A stretch of DNA of 64,000 bases from Salvia splendens. Taxonomy: Eukaryota; Streptophyta; Magnoliopsida; Lamiales; Lamiaceae. The stretch spans positions 33,391,012 through 33,455,011 of the forward strand of contig NC_056037.1 of the NCBI RefSeq assembly GCF_004379255.2, given 5' to 3'. This document shows, in pieces, positions 9,379-21,304 of the stretch; positions within the stretch are counted from its first letter, which is position 1, and every line of letters begins with the position of its first letter. The notes beneath the pieces are model-generated. The model did no database searches. It was given only the letters and a program-made list of their open reading frames with translations, and was not told the DNA's origin. The translations under genes and the position numbers were made by a program.

Positions 9379-12044
9379 TTATTGAGGCATAAACGACATA
9401 GCTTTCCTAAATTCAACGGCTGAGCCTGGGAAAGGCTGCTGCCCCGGCATCCACAGATTTCCATTATGGGGCAGCAGCATCGAAGGTTGGTTGCTAGTCT
9501 GTGTGTCTTCTCCTACGACTGAATCAGAAACTTCTTTCTTTTTCTTGACAAACTTGAAGAACTCAGCAACTTGGCAAGCATATCTTAAAAGAAAAACATG
9601 TATGAAGAAGTAAGACATGGAATTGATTTCGACATGTGATCAAGTAAAGGAATGGATCAGAGCTTGATCTGGAATAGATTAATCTATTATAGAATAAAAA
9701 CTCTCAAGAAACGGTGGAAGTTAACGTACTCTTGCTTGGCTTCTATGTCTCTGCTAAAATCGATGTCTGGTTCACAGTTGAGAACCAAAGCAGGAACCTG
9801 CACCTCCGTTAAAAAGAGGCAAAATAAGAAGTGATAAAATTGAAGAAAAATATCCTGGAATAATTTTGCAAGAGCATATAACGGTTTGTACCTTTTGGAT
9901 GCTTGAGTGCATATGATCACCATTCAAATAAAAAACGCGGTCTTCAATGTGGGGATGTAAAGACCAATCATCATCCCGCGGTCTTCAAGAGCATATAACG
10001 GTTTGTACCTTTTGGATGCTTGAGTGCATATGATCACCATTCAAATAAAAAACGCGGTCTTCAATGTGGGGATGTAAAGACCAATCATCATCCCTGGGTA
10101 GCTGACTCACTGATAGAACTCCGTGATTCCCACTCTCAAATGGGAAAAGCCAGCTTTCGTGTTTCTCATGCAAGTCCCTCAGGTAGTCCAAAGAGACTCC
10201 GCCTTCCTCTGCTCTCTTACGCAGCATCATGCGCTTGTGGCAAGTGTCGGGGCTTGCTCTCAGATAAATGAATCCATCAGGAATAAGTCCAGGCAAACTT
10301 GAAACAACAGGATCAAACCATGAATCGTAAATGCTAATTTCCATCTCATTCATCCACTTCGCCTCATGAACAGCTCTCACAAAGACCTTCATTTAAGGAA
10401 ATCGATCAAGAAAATATGCAATGCTAATCCAATATTAGTGAAGAAGAACCAAGAAGGCTTCCTAGTATTGATTCATCATATTAGACAAATATCTTGGTTT
10501 TTGCATTAAAAATTAGACTATAAAATAGGTTGCAGGCTTCTCCTTTGTTGTTCAATAATATTCCATAAAAAGCATCATTAAACAAATAATATTTCTAATA
10601 AGATCAAGAAATAAGGAATTTATATGTAGTCATTAAGGTCAAATGGAGAGGAATTTATTTGTTTACCATTCTATCACTGAAGACACTCCGTTCCATGAGT
10701 CTCAGGGGCTTCATACCGCCACATGATTCTCTCTCCTGCATAACTCTGGTTACAAACACATAGTTCTGGAAGGTATACGCATATCTCTCTGGTTCAGAAT
10801 AAAATGCATCTAATATGTTGAAGTGGTCAGGACCGACATTCTGCCACTTGTCAACTGGTTCGGGAACAATCTCCACAAGATCTCTAAGCTCTAGGGTTTC
10901 ATTAGCTATTCTCTGCAAGAATGTAGTCTTTCCCACACTGATATTCCCTTCTACACATAAAGTGATTCGCTTCTTTTGACTGGGCTTAATGCTTTCCTTG
11001 AGCTCTTCATCCACACTCTCCTTGATAAATATAGTTATGCTCTCAGCATGGTTCTTGTGTATGATCCCCACTGAGCTCTGTAAGAACTCCACCATTTTCT
11101 CACTAGATTTACCGAAAAACTGCACCAAAACAAGAGCATGTTATTTGGTAAAACCAGGCAGTAATTCAAAAATGTAACCTCAGTTCAGTTATTGCCTGCT
11201 ACCATATCATATCCACAAGAGAATCCAACATGAATGTCAAATATTGCTCATAGCTAATCATGACTCATGACATACTCAAAATACACAATCTCATACAAAA
11301 GACAATCATATAGTACCACATAATAATCTAGCAATTAACACTACAATGCTCATCTCTTTTTCAAATTTCACCAACATTCTAATCCTACTAAAACAGAGCT
11401 CAGAAATCAGAAACCTAAGCATTCATCAAAAATTAACTGAAAATTAAGCAGTCGCCTAAATATACCTTATCTCTATAAAGCTGTTTGAGCTGAGCCACTC
11501 CCTCAAATCCTTTCTCCACCAGCTTCCTCAAATTCCTGGGGCCAACTCCGGGAATTGTCAGCAAATCCGGGCTCCCCACCACCACCGCGCCCCCGCCCCC
11601 GCCCCCACTCCTCCTCCTCTGCAAGCGTTTCTCCTCCTCCGCATTTTCATCGGCAACCGCGAATTCGCCGCCTTTGTTCGATTTACCGGCTAGGGTTGAG
11701 AACCACGCCGCCCTGTGGGACCCGCCTCCCAATCCACTATACCTATTGCTCTCCTTCAATACCACCCACGCCCTCAGCGGCGCCGTATTGCTGGTGCTGT
11801 TGTCGACGGAGCAGCTGCAGGTGGGCAATTTCGTCAATTTGAGGCCACGCACCGCGGCGGACGAATATGGGTTTCTCGGGTGGTGAAGGGGGGTGGGCTG
11901 GCCGAGACACGACATTTTCCTTGTAATATCCCGTGGGGCGCCGCTGAAACCTAGAGAGAGAGGAATGGTGTTATTGGCGAGTGAAATTGGGGCGGCAGCG
12001 GGCGTCCTGCGCAAAAGCTTCTGCATCACTTTGGTGCATCTCAC
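9379..12044 (-). CDS. dNK: Deoxynucleoside kinase with N-terminal helix-hairpin-helix, 5 exons
   Basis: Exons 11466..12044, 10667..11119, 10009..10386, 9730..9797 and 9379..9583 join in frame to 560 residues. All borders are GT-AG. The kinase phosphorylates deoxyribonucleosides for the salvage of DNA precursors. The P-loop GNISVGKTT (about 251-259), the ERSVFSDRM motif (ends at 344) and the arginine-rich lid RKRAEEGG (about 401) are all present, as in the dCK/dGK/Drosophila-kinase family. Residues 1-150 are basic, serine- and glycine-rich and resemble an organelle transit peptide. Residues about 158-193 carry a helix-hairpin-helix (LLTIPGVGPRNLRKLVEKGF). Plant dNK is of similar length (about 580 in Arabidopsis, from memory). 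The start is ATG 12044; the ATG six codons later (MQKLLRR) is equally plausible. The exon 3/intron 3 border is duplicated (see the repeat entry); only the first donor, at 10008, keeps the frame open. Confidence 0.9.
9869..10094. repeat. 117-bp-period tandem duplication over the dNK exon 3 donor
   Basis: 9869..9977 and 9986..10094 are two copies of 109 bases, apparently identical, separated by 8 bases. Each holds the last 28 or so codons of exon 3 plus the GT donor and the start of intron 3. The spacer with its flank reads CGCGGTCTTCAA, which repeats text found inside the unit, so the junction carries templated filler. Use of the distal donor would append VQTVICS and a stop. Confidence 0.9.
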
Positions 12045-12346
12045 ACCGAATCCACGAAGTTTGTATGTATATATCTGTTGTTGAATTTGTGGGATTATCA
12101 GTATACAGCGGCTCTGCTCTGCATTTGGGTTTGGCTGTTGAAATGGTTTTTCGCAAAGTAGAAAAGCAGAAGTTGAGACTAGAGGGTTTTACAGAGTACA
12201 ACTATTTCCACTTTATTTTTTATACTTATATTTTTTTACTTTGCTTATTCGAGAAATCAATAAACTCTTTGGTAATTAGTTAAATGGTTTTAAGTTAAGG
12301 GTTAGTATTAGTCTCTAAAGTTACAAATTTTGCTTGAAATGTAATA
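12045..12346. other. 5' flank of dNK
   Basis: It presumably holds the dNK promoter and 5' UTR. No clear element is recognised. The sequence turns AT-rich after 12200. Confidence 0.4.
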
Positions 12347-12600
12347 CTCCCTCGGTCCACAAAAAATATGATACATCGTGAATGTCACAGGTTTTAATGT
12401 GGAATTGATAAAGTAAGAGAGAAGTAGTGTTAGTGGAATGTGGGGTTCATATTATTAATAAGAGAGACGGGGAAAAAGTACGAGAAAAGTAGTGTTAGTG
12501 GAATGTGAGGTCCATATTATTATAAGAGAGAATGGAAAAAAATAAGAGAGAAGTTGTTAAAAACTTTTCTTTTTTAAATGTGCTCTATTTTTTGTGGACA
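12347..12600. mobile_element. Stowaway/mariner-like MITE, right end lost
   Basis: TA then CTCCCTCGGTCCAC marks the left end. Inside is a twofold repeat of AGTAGTGTTAGTGGAATGTG. The right arm appears as TTTTTGTGGAC, the complement of GTCCAC, but the terminal GAGGGAG is missing. The next recognisable sequence is a Harbinger transposase fragment. Confidence 0.55.
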
Positions 12601-12906
12601 ACCAAAAATGAGACAGCAAATAGAGTCGAACTCTTCTTGGAAGTACTCTCCCCGGACCGCCAATGTATTTGTGATATACAGAAATAGCTCCCGCCGCATG
12701 CGGAAACGGCGACGGAAGTACGTATCTCCCCATACCGGGTTCTCACAAAAGTAATCTTCTACCAACCTTGCGGAGGCTTACTCCCGATCACGATGGATGT
12801 ATTTCCGAGGTCGCTTTTGACGCGCTGCAGCTTCTTCCTCCTCCCTACGTCGATCTGCTTCTAGCGATTCTTCCATCATTCGATGCATTTGCTCAAATGG
12901 ATCCAT
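12601..12906 (-). pseudogene. Harbinger transposase N-terminal fragment
   Basis: The start MDPFEQMHRMMEE at 12906 leads through an acidic, arginine-rich stretch to RKYIHRDRE. A stop codon follows at about 12781-12783, and then the frame resumes SARLVEDYF, FRRRFRMRRELF and GEYFQEEFDS before breaking off. It aligns in order with the starts of H1 and H2 but belongs to another subfamily. It has no catalytic part. Confidence 0.75.
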
Positions 12907-13351
12907 AAATAGATTAAATTTTGGAGAAGAATAATGTTTTGAGATGAAGAATGTAGAGTGTTTGAGTGAGAATAGAGAGTTTTTTTATGCTGGATAATTT
13001 GTGGGAATGATTTGATATTTATAAAAGTGATAAGGGGCTTAAAAATAGAAAAGAAATTTTAAATTTTGGAAAAAAAAACGGCTATAAACGGCTAGTATTT
13101 TTGGAGGATTTTTTTTATTATTTTTTTCGGAATTTGTTTTAAAAAAATATTTTTCAACGGATATAAATGACGTCCACTCGCTGGCCGGCGAGTGGGTGTC
13201 ACGGCCGCACGGGAGCTCGCCATGTGGCCAACGTGCGTGGCGAGCCAGCTCGCCACCCTCCTCTTGGCGGAGGGATACGAGACGAGACGGAGTGGCCGCA
13301 TCGCTGGCGAGACGAGACCGAGACAACATTGAGCCAGCGATGCGGATGCTC
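12601..13351 (-). mobile_element. PIF/Harbinger element H3, 5' part only
   Basis: The end at 13351 reads GAGCATCCGCATCGCTGG on the minus strand and is followed on the plus strand by TTA (13352..13354). Behind it lie GC-rich subterminal sequence, an AT-rich leader and a truncated transposase start. The 3' part of the element is absent: it is cut where the MITE ends at about 12600. Confidence 0.7.
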
Positions 13352-13648
13352 TTAGTGAATTTCCATGAATTAAGCTTTTCATTCAAATTGAATGTTGAAA
13401 TTTGTAAGGCCTACTAAGGTCATGTTTTTTTTACCAAATTTTAAGTTGGTGAGAATTTTATTATTTTTACTTTTTAATTCAATAATATCTAATTTAATTT
13501 TTTTTAGAAATTGCGAGGATGGAGTATATCATATGGTTCAGCTTCTAGCTAGTAGAAAACTAGTTCATGTAAAGGAGCATGACAAAATTTTGCAGCAAAC
13601 TCTAAATTTGAGGATTGTGATCCTGAAGGTAGTGGGAGAAGAGCATTA

Positions 13649-15457
13649 GGCCATCCACAACGCTGTCTCTATACCGTCTCTTAAACCGTCTCTTAACTAC
13701 TATTTGAGCACTATTTGAGGGCCCCACTGTCCTTTTTTCCTCCATCTCTTAACTAAGAGACGGAGGCTGCAACGCTCCGTCTCTTAACCGTCTCTATACC
13801 GTCTCTTAATTACTATTCATTCAATTTAATTTATAATTTTTTTTAAAACCCAATTCAATTTAAACAAACACACTTTATTAAAATTAAAACAAAATTAAAA
13901 AACACACAAAATAAAAAAACACACAAAATAAAAAAAACACACAAAATAAAAAAACACACAAAATAAAAAAACACACAAAATAAAAAAAAATTAATCGGAA
14001 GGGCTAATCATCCTCCGGAGGCGGTCGAGGTTGAGGGGGAGTCGGAAGGCCAAGTTGTGCTGCCATATGCACAATTCCGTTCCACCAGGCCGCGTATTGG
14101 GAGTGCGAGAAGCGGGAAGTGTCCGCCATTGTGGCGGTCATGTACGCCACCATAAGTGTGTCCGAGCCTCCTCGCGAGCCCGATCCTGAGGCCGGCTGGC
14201 TTGATTCGCCTCGGCCCTTCCTTGCTCTAGCCGCTTTCGCCGCCTTCGTCCCTTGCGGCCGACGGCGCGTACTCGCGGATCCTCCTGCATCGCCGACCGT
14301 ACCCGCAAACTCCTGGGATTCAGCATCATGTTGGCTGATGCCTTCAGCAGTGTCACCACCAGACGCACCAGCACTAGACGAGTATTGGCCACTCGCCGTA
14401 TGCTTCGTGCGCTTCGAGTTTGAGCCCGAGCTGGAGCGGAAACCGCCGGCCCATCGTTCCTCGTCCTTGACGGCGCGCCAAACATCAACAAATCTGAATT
14501 GATGTCCCTCGTCCTGGTAGTAGGCGCGCAAAGCGGACGTCAAAATGTCGGTGGCCGTGGCGCCGCTTTGGTAGCGCGCCTCTTCCGCCGAGTAGATGCC
14601 GCAGAATTTTTTGACCTGTCGGTCGACTCGGTCAAAGTGACAGCGGATCATTTTAACTGTGCGCTTGCGGGAGCGGTTCGGCTTTATTTGGTGGTAGACC
14701 TCGACAACCTTTTCCCAGAAACACTTCCGGGTTTGTTGATTCCCGACGATGGGATCGTACGAGACCGTGATCCCTGCGAAAACCGCGGGACGTTGGGACG
14801 AACATATGCATCAAGGTCAAAATTGGGTGGTTGGTACCCCCCCGGCGTCGCCGAACCCTGGGTCCCCGGCGTTGACGAACCTCCACCGCCCAATGTGTTG
14901 ATCATGTTCTCCCAATCGCCGAATGAGTTGAGATCCCACCCGCCGGAGCCGGAGCCGCCATAGTTGCCCTCGCCGTCGCCGGACATCTTGAGTTGGGTTA
15001 TGAAAATTTCAGCGAAAATTTGAGAGAAAATTTAGATGATATGAAGAATAGATGTGTAATTGTGTGTAAATGAGGATGGGTTTAGGAGTATTTATAGAGT
15101 AAAAAATTTAATAAAAAACAAAAAAAATATAAAAAAAAACAAAAAAACGGTAATAATACCGTTACAAAATTTTTTTTTTTATTTAAATTCGATTTTTTTT
15201 TAAAAAAAAATATTTATTGCGTCAGCACGTGACGACGCCCACTCGCGGGCCGGCGAGTGGGCGTCACGCACGACGCCGGGCTGCGCCACGTCGCCGAGGC
15301 GCGTGGCGAGCCAGCTCGTCTCCTGGCTCGGCGAGACGAGTCGCGCGACGAGACGCGCGACGAGACGGGACGAGATGGAGGCTGCAACGCGTCTCGCCGG
15401 GGTCTCGTCTCGCTGAGACGAGACGCGAGACGCCGGCGAGTCCCGTTGTGGATGGTC
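13649..15457 (-). mobile_element. PIF/Harbinger element H4, ORF1 only
   Basis: Termini GGCCATCCACAACG (left) and GACCATCCACAACGGG (right, reverse-complemented) are flanked by TTA at 13646..13648 and 15458..15460. It is 1809 bases long. The only reading frame is a minus-strand Myb/SANT-like ORF1. No transposase is present. Five near copies of AAAACACACAAAATAAA lie at about 13905-13990, 3' of the ORF. The right 250 bases are rich in GAGACGAGACG-type repeats. Confidence 0.82.
14004..14986 (-). pseudogene. Harbinger ORF1 (Myb/SANT-like DNA-binding protein), frame-broken
   Basis: It starts MSGDGEGNYGGSGSGG at 14986, and a Gly/Pro-rich N-terminus runs to PNVPRFSQG. There the frame changes, and the trihelix-type domain continues as SYDPIVGNQQTRKCFWEKVV, IRCHFDRVDRQVKKF and YYQDEGHQFRFVDVWRAV, then a Ser/Gly-rich tail to the stop at 14004. 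The first helix of the SANT domain, usually an EDELLCRAW-like motif, is missing, so the frame change coincides with an internal deletion. ORF1 proteins help the transposase bind DNA and enter the nucleus. Plant copies are often mislabelled as glutathione S-transferase T3-like. Confidence 0.78.
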
Positions 15458-15460
15458 TTA

Positions 15461-17602
15461 GTGTGTTGTTCGAACGAGGAATATGAGCTCAGCCAGTGGT
15501 AAGATTTTTGATTTGATCCTTGCTAAGTCCCATGTGGCGAATTGGGACGGGGCGTTCATGATCATAACTCATATTGTTGGGAAATGTGCTAGTGCACAAA
15601 AATGTTGAGGTCATGTGAATTACCAAAGAGAGTACTCAACACCCAGCCTGCCTAAGTAAATTGCCAGACCCTGAAATAGCACAGACCGCGTATGATTTAG
15701 TTCACAATATATTAGTGCATTTGTAGCATGTTTTTAGTTCACTTTTATCTTGTGTTTAGTTCACTGTGTAACATGACTTATATTAAGACAATATGAAGTG
15801 CATATCTTATATTGGAGTAAACATGTCTTATAGTGAAAGTGATTATTTTTTATAGTGAAGTATAAAGATTCGTATATTGAGACATTAAAGTGAATATTTC
15901 TTATAGTGAAGTAAATAGTACTCCCTCCGTTCCGCATTCATAGAAGCATTTCATTTTCTGCACTCGTTTTGAAAAAATAATATAATAAATAGTTAAAGTA
16001 AAAAAAGTAGAATAAGAAAAATAATAATGTAGAATTATTTCTCACTCACTGAGAATCGGATTTTAGAAAATTAATTTACTACGGTCATCTACTACGAACA
16101 TAGATCAACACTATTTTTAAAATTAAATGTCTCATCACATTTATTATTGGTCAAATTCCATTAACCAAACAAAATTCCAACATCGTATAGTTAGAATTGG
16201 ATCCAATAAAATGCTATGTAACAATTGAGAGAAAATTATTCAAACATAAAACAATGCAGTCTTAAGCATTTTGGTTTCTACGTCATTCTTTTATTTTTTT
16301 TGTATATAATTTTCTATCAGAATCACCATGAAAAGGAAAAAAAGAAATCCTATGATACGAAGTCTGATTGCATGGATGAATACAGGATCACCGTTTAGAT
16401 GTGTTCAAAGAGACTCGTTTATACATATTTTAAGAAATGGATTACGAATTTTGTATAAGGATTTTAGAGCTGATAGAATTATAAGGCCCATGGAAAAGGA
16501 CTTACAACACATGAATGCGAAAATAGAGGTTTCAATTCAATTATAGAAAGACAGAATTTTGTGACAGGAAAATAATTGGCACATGGCTTAGAGGCTTAAG
16601 TATATTGGTTTGGTGTAACCATGTGAGTATCTGCCTACTTTTTAATATTTATTACCTATTTCCAGCTTTCGATTTGCACAAATTAATTAATACCACTAAT
16701 CTACTACTCCATGTAGTTGAAATAGTTTTGTTTTGGTTTTTTTTTGGCCTTTTTTTCATCTCTTGCGTTTTGTATCTTTTGTTAGGAAGTGGATTTGTTA
16801 GCAAATTATTTCATGACCTCCTCTTTTTTGAGAAATACCAAACAATGGTTTGATTTTGTGTCTGGAACTCCCGTCAAACTTAGTTCTTTATCCGCCAACG
16901 ATGTTGATAGTGAAACACATCTCAATTGTTTTTTCTCATATGAGTGGATCTCAAAGATCGGGTGCGCAGGTGTAAATCTTAAAAATTTTCAAACAAAATT
17001 AAAAGTATCAATAAAATTGTATTGTGCTATAATTTGATATTAAAATATTGACTCATTTATACGATGAGAAATTCTCAGACATAATTAGCTTTCCGTCATT
17101 TTCAAATATACATACAAATTGGAAAAGTGGCAATTAAAACGTTTAAAGAAACTGAGGAAGAAAAAACTACTACTATGATTTTTTTGAAATATAACTACAT
17201 TTAGCTAGTTGGATTATTCTGTCAAAAACTAAAAAAAGGGAAGGCATTGTTTGGCTGGCCTAGAATTATTTGGTGGCACTCACATGATGTTGAGATACTA
17301 ATCCACCTACCTATAACTAACAAACTGTTGCTTTTTTATCTTCTTTTTCCCCCTTAAAATTTAATGCTATTATCTTTTTAACGGAACGGGTTACCTACCA
17401 TCCAAACACGTCACATGTTAATCGGCATCTGCCCCTTATTAACCTATGAATATTTAACACGCAACTAAACTGATTATTTTATGGAAATTATCTCTTATAA
17501 GTTATAGGTCATTATCATAACACTATTGATTAAGGATTTTTAGTTCCATTATTTGGCGTATCATGTTGTTTTAGGTATATATATATATATATATACATAT
17601 TA
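15461..17602. other. gene-free AT-rich region
   Basis: It contains one MITE left end (TA plus CTCCCTCCGTTCC at 15921) without a matching right end. Short ORFs at 16328..17037 have no recognisable domain and AT-rich codon use, and I do not call them genes. A TA microsatellite lies at about 17576-17596. Confidence 0.5.
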
Positions 17603-17860
17603 GACCATCTCCAACCATACTCTAAAAATGAGTTTTGGTGTAGAAATCTTCTCCAACCATACACTAAACTCAAACTCATTTTTGGTGGTTTTTGTGAAAC
17701 AACACCAAATATGGTGTTACCGCAAAAATTTTGTGAGACAAAAAACTCAAAAATGGTATAAATTTTGAATTTGGTGTAAATGGTTAGAGTAAATCTACTT
17801 TTTAGTGTGACTTATACTCGAAAATGGGTTTGGGTTTGATGTAAATAGTTGGAGATGGTC
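17603..17860. mobile_element. Tourist-like MITE (258 bp)
   Basis: Terminal inverted repeats GACCATCTCCAAC at both ends are flanked by TTA (17600..17602 and 17861..17863). There is no coding capacity. Its inner arms repeat CTCCAACCATAC and ACTCAAA. The 3-bp TTA target site and GACCATC ends place it with PIF/Harbinger-derived MITEs. Confidence 0.85.
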
Positions 17861-17863
17861 TTA

Positions 17864-18604
17864 TATGTTGCTCCTATATAAAAATATTATGCTAAGCATC
17901 ATATGATGTGATTATCATTTTTATTTAATCTATGTTTAGCATTATATTATTTTATACATTTACTTTAACTGTAATTCCTTAAATATCACTGATGTTATTG
18001 ATTTTACAAATAACATGAAGATCAAAGTTTAGCTTATGGTTTATTTATGTCATAAAGAAACAAACAAATTGAGCTTTGGTTTTTAATTGATGATCTACAT
18101 AATTAATAATGTTACTACTACTTTTAAGGTACTAGAACTAAGATAAATATATATAAAAAAACTGAATAATATTAATGTGGAATAAATTAGAGCATTATTA
18201 CATAATATCATATGTTAATACTTTTATATATGTGTGTAAATTACTCGGAGGAATATGATATTTGAATCATATTTTTTCGTTTTCATAAGAGGAATCTAGT
18301 GATTTTGATTAGTTTGGTAAAATTAATTAGACCATGGACCTTATTTTGTTGAGCTTTAGAGTTTAATTTGCTTGTATTAATTAGAGCTTTAGAAGTTAAA
18401 TCTTGCGTTATTGATGTCTATTATGACATCATAATGTATAACAAAAATCTGTAAATCAAAACTCACTTCAAAAAATACACATAGGTTTCATAATAATTAC
18501 TAAAAAGGTTAGTTTTAAATTTAGCTTGTACTAATTTGCAGGTATATTTAATATAAAATTGAATATATAGTCTGCTAAATTTATAGGCTTGAAAATTTTC
18601 AATC
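17864..18604. other. gene-free AT-rich region
   Basis: I see no gene or repeat. The last 20 or so bases belong to the older CCCGAT-type repeat into which the hAT MITE at 18613 inserted. Confidence 0.5.
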
Positions 18605-18612
18605 CGATAAAC

Positions 18613-18794
18613 TAGGGGTGTGCATTCGGGTTTTGGTTGGGTTTTTTTTGGCCAAAACTGAAAAATCGAATTTAGTTCAAAATCCAAATTGAACCGAACC
18701 CGAAAAACCGAAACCGAAAAATCGAAAACCGAACTTAAAAAACCGAAAAAACCCGAACAAAACCAAAAAATCCGAAAAAATAAATATAATATTA

Positions 18795-18832
<38 letters not shown>

Positions 18833-19153
18833 AATTTATTTTATTTATATATACTAATAGAATATTTATATATACTATAAAGTTAATAATACATATAATA
18901 TTTATTATATAGTAGAATATATTATAAGAATATATATATTATATATAATATAATATATTAAATTAATAGAATATATATATATATATAATTCGGTTTTTCG
19001 GTTTTTTTCTTCGCCCGAACCGAACCGAAAAACCAAAATTTTTGTATTTTCAAAACCGAACCGAACCGAAAACCGAAAAAACCGAATCAAATTTCAAAAT
19101 TTCGGTTTGGTTCGGTTCGGATATTCGGTTTCTGATTTTTTTGCTCACCCCTA
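18613..19153. mobile_element. hAT-type MITE with 8-bp target duplication
   Basis: Ends TAGGGGTGTGCA and, reverse-complemented, TAGGGGTGAGCA are flanked by an exact 8-bp repeat CGATAAAC (18605..18612 and 19154..19161). The arms are long imperfect inverted repeats built of CCGAAAAACCGAA and its complement. The centre is an AT-rich tract with AT/GT microsatellite. The 8-bp target site is characteristic of hAT transposition. No transposase is present. Confidence 0.85.
18796..18832. repeat. (AT)n(GT)n compound microsatellite
   Basis: A run of AT dinucleotides is followed by GT dinucleotides at the centre of the hAT MITE. Confidence 0.8.
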
Positions 19154-19281
19154 CGATAAACGACTCAATTAGCCTCAACACGATAGCCAGACCTAAAACC
19201 CGATGAGTTGGAATTAGGTACAACTATTGTCTATTATTTATTCATATTTGACACATGATTTGACACTTCACTACTTATTTT

Positions 19282-19331
<50 letters not shown>
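19282..19331. repeat. (AAT)n microsatellite
   Basis: About 16 uninterrupted AAT trinucleotides. Confidence 0.9.
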
Positions 19332-19333
<2 letters not shown>

Positions 19334-19753
19334 GCCTACAGGTTGCGGACTACACTGACATCACAAAATATAATACATAATCTCCATATTACTATAACAT
19401 TTTAAAATGCAACATTTTTTTTATTTGTGGTATAAGATTTATTCTTAAACTATGAGTCAATAATCTTGGAACACCAATTACTAAACAAAATTTTATTTAT
19501 AGTCAAAATCTTTGAATTCTTGAGTTGGCATATGGCAGACGGTCTTTTGGACTGTAATTGTTAAGTGTGTGTTAATATTCACTCTAACATATGATTCCAA
19601 TAATATAACATGTACAGATTTCGTGCTAAGTCAAACAAAATACCTCTTCTAGACTATAGAAACAACGTGTGTATCTTACTCAAATATGGTCAAAGTAAAC
19701 AAATTTGATGAATTAGATTATACATGTAACTATGTTACGACATCAAAATACTA

Positions 19754-19975
19754 CTCCCTCCGTCCCATATTACTTGCACCATTCCATTTCGGCTCGTCAT
19801 AAACTACTTACACTATTTATAGTTTAAGTTATAATTAATATATTAGATTAAGTTAATAGCTCTTTTATTAAGTGATGTCACATTACACTTAAAATTCTAA
19901 TTTAATTGCATTAAAAAATCAATCCCAAATTTACGGCCTAAAATGAAAAGTGCGAGTAAAATGAGACGGATGGAG
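19754..19975. mobile_element. Stowaway/mariner-like MITE (222 bp)
   Basis: CTCCCTCCGTCCCAT at the left and ATGAGACGGATGGAG at the right are flanked by TA on both sides. It has no coding capacity. The short TA target and CTCCCTCCGTCCC terminus are the usual hallmarks of this plant MITE group. Confidence 0.8.
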
Positions 19976-21304
19976 TACTAACTTTGTACCTAAAAAAATA
20001 AACTCGGTTTGGCGTTTGCAATTTTAGATCGTTTCATAAAATTAGTGTACACTACCTCATTTGACCTTTTAATTTGTAGCTGATCTCCTGTCAATTCCAC
20101 CTCCACCCATGTGTAACACATTCGACTATGACTTCGAAAAGAGATAAGAGAGCGAGAAAAAATAATTTGAATTTCTTGACGCTGCAAAGGTAATTTATTG
20201 TCCAATCCATGAAGGCAAACGATGTCGAGACTGTAGTGAACTACCTCAATTTCCTAAATCAGTCTTTGCATGCATCTTATCAATGTAAAAGCGTCGATTC
20301 ATCTGTGTCATGTGAAAGTACAAACTGGTAAAAAGCTTACGTGATTATAACACTCACGGAATCGGAAAACTAACTAATTTTCCCACCTAATTTTGGATTT
20401 AGTATTGTTTAGTCTTAGCTTCCTAATTAGCAGCTATAGTCTATGTTAATCATTCTTCCCTTGACTATTTATTAAATAATTACTCCGTACTAGCTTTTAG
20501 TATTTAGTTGTGTCGTTTAAGAAGTGTAATAAACTTATGGTCAAGGTTGAATTACTAGTATTTTATTCTGTTTATTTCGTTTAATTTCTTATACTCGCGT
20601 CACCTGACAACAACATTAATATGGTGACTATTATTCATATTTTTTTTGTGGTAGAAACCGACCATACAATAATTACAAACATAAAGTCATGTAATTAACC
20701 AAATCATATGGTTTAGGTAGACAAACCATTACCATCGTACACCTGTACTTAGAGAAATAGGAAAAAAAAATATTATTTCTACATGGAGTAATAATTATTG
20801 TGTTCAATCAAATTAATTAGATAGCTGCTTAATTTTGTAGTATTAACATTAATTTGACTCATTGCAACCTTGAAAGAGTCGAAAAACTCGCTAGTTGTTG
20901 GGAGCAATAATAAACCATTAAGTTTTCATTTATGCAATGTTAGTAACACAAGCATGTGTAAATTGGACACATTGGATGTGGAATGGATAGTAAAATTGAA
21001 AACATATCACTTGTGTCAAATAAGTACGAATTAAGGTTTGAGACCTTAGAATATGATGTCCCACATCTATACAGTGTGCCTTTTATTCAATAAATGATAT
21101 AGGTAGAAATTCATTGATTACTTGTTTAATTTATGCAATATCTTTGTTGTTATTAATAATTTGAATTCGAACATATTTTCGGGGCAAGAATATTACTAGT
21201 ACTACTAGATTTTAAATTGTATGCAAAACTTAATAAGCAACCTTAATTAATAGAGTATCTAAATTTACATGGGAAACAAACTCTACAATAGAATAATTAT
21301 AAAA

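Larger units (their letters stand above)
19162..21304. other. gene-free AT-rich region 3' of the MYB gene
   Basis: Apart from the AAT microsatellite and one MITE, listed separately, it shows no coding gene. The ORF at 19990..20205 has no domain and is disregarded. The last part is probably the MYB 3' UTR. Confidence 0.5.

Noticed and set aside
11555..11954. Plus-strand proline/arginine-rich ORFs
   Set aside because: Antisense to exon 1 of dNK, whose GC-rich transit-peptide region produces open frames by chance.
15921..16070. Complete MITE
   Set aside because: Only the CTCCCTCCGTTCC left end is seen; no right inverted end within the next 300 bases.
16328..17037. Three short plus-strand ORFs
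   Set aside because: AT-rich codon use, no motif and no splice pattern joining them.
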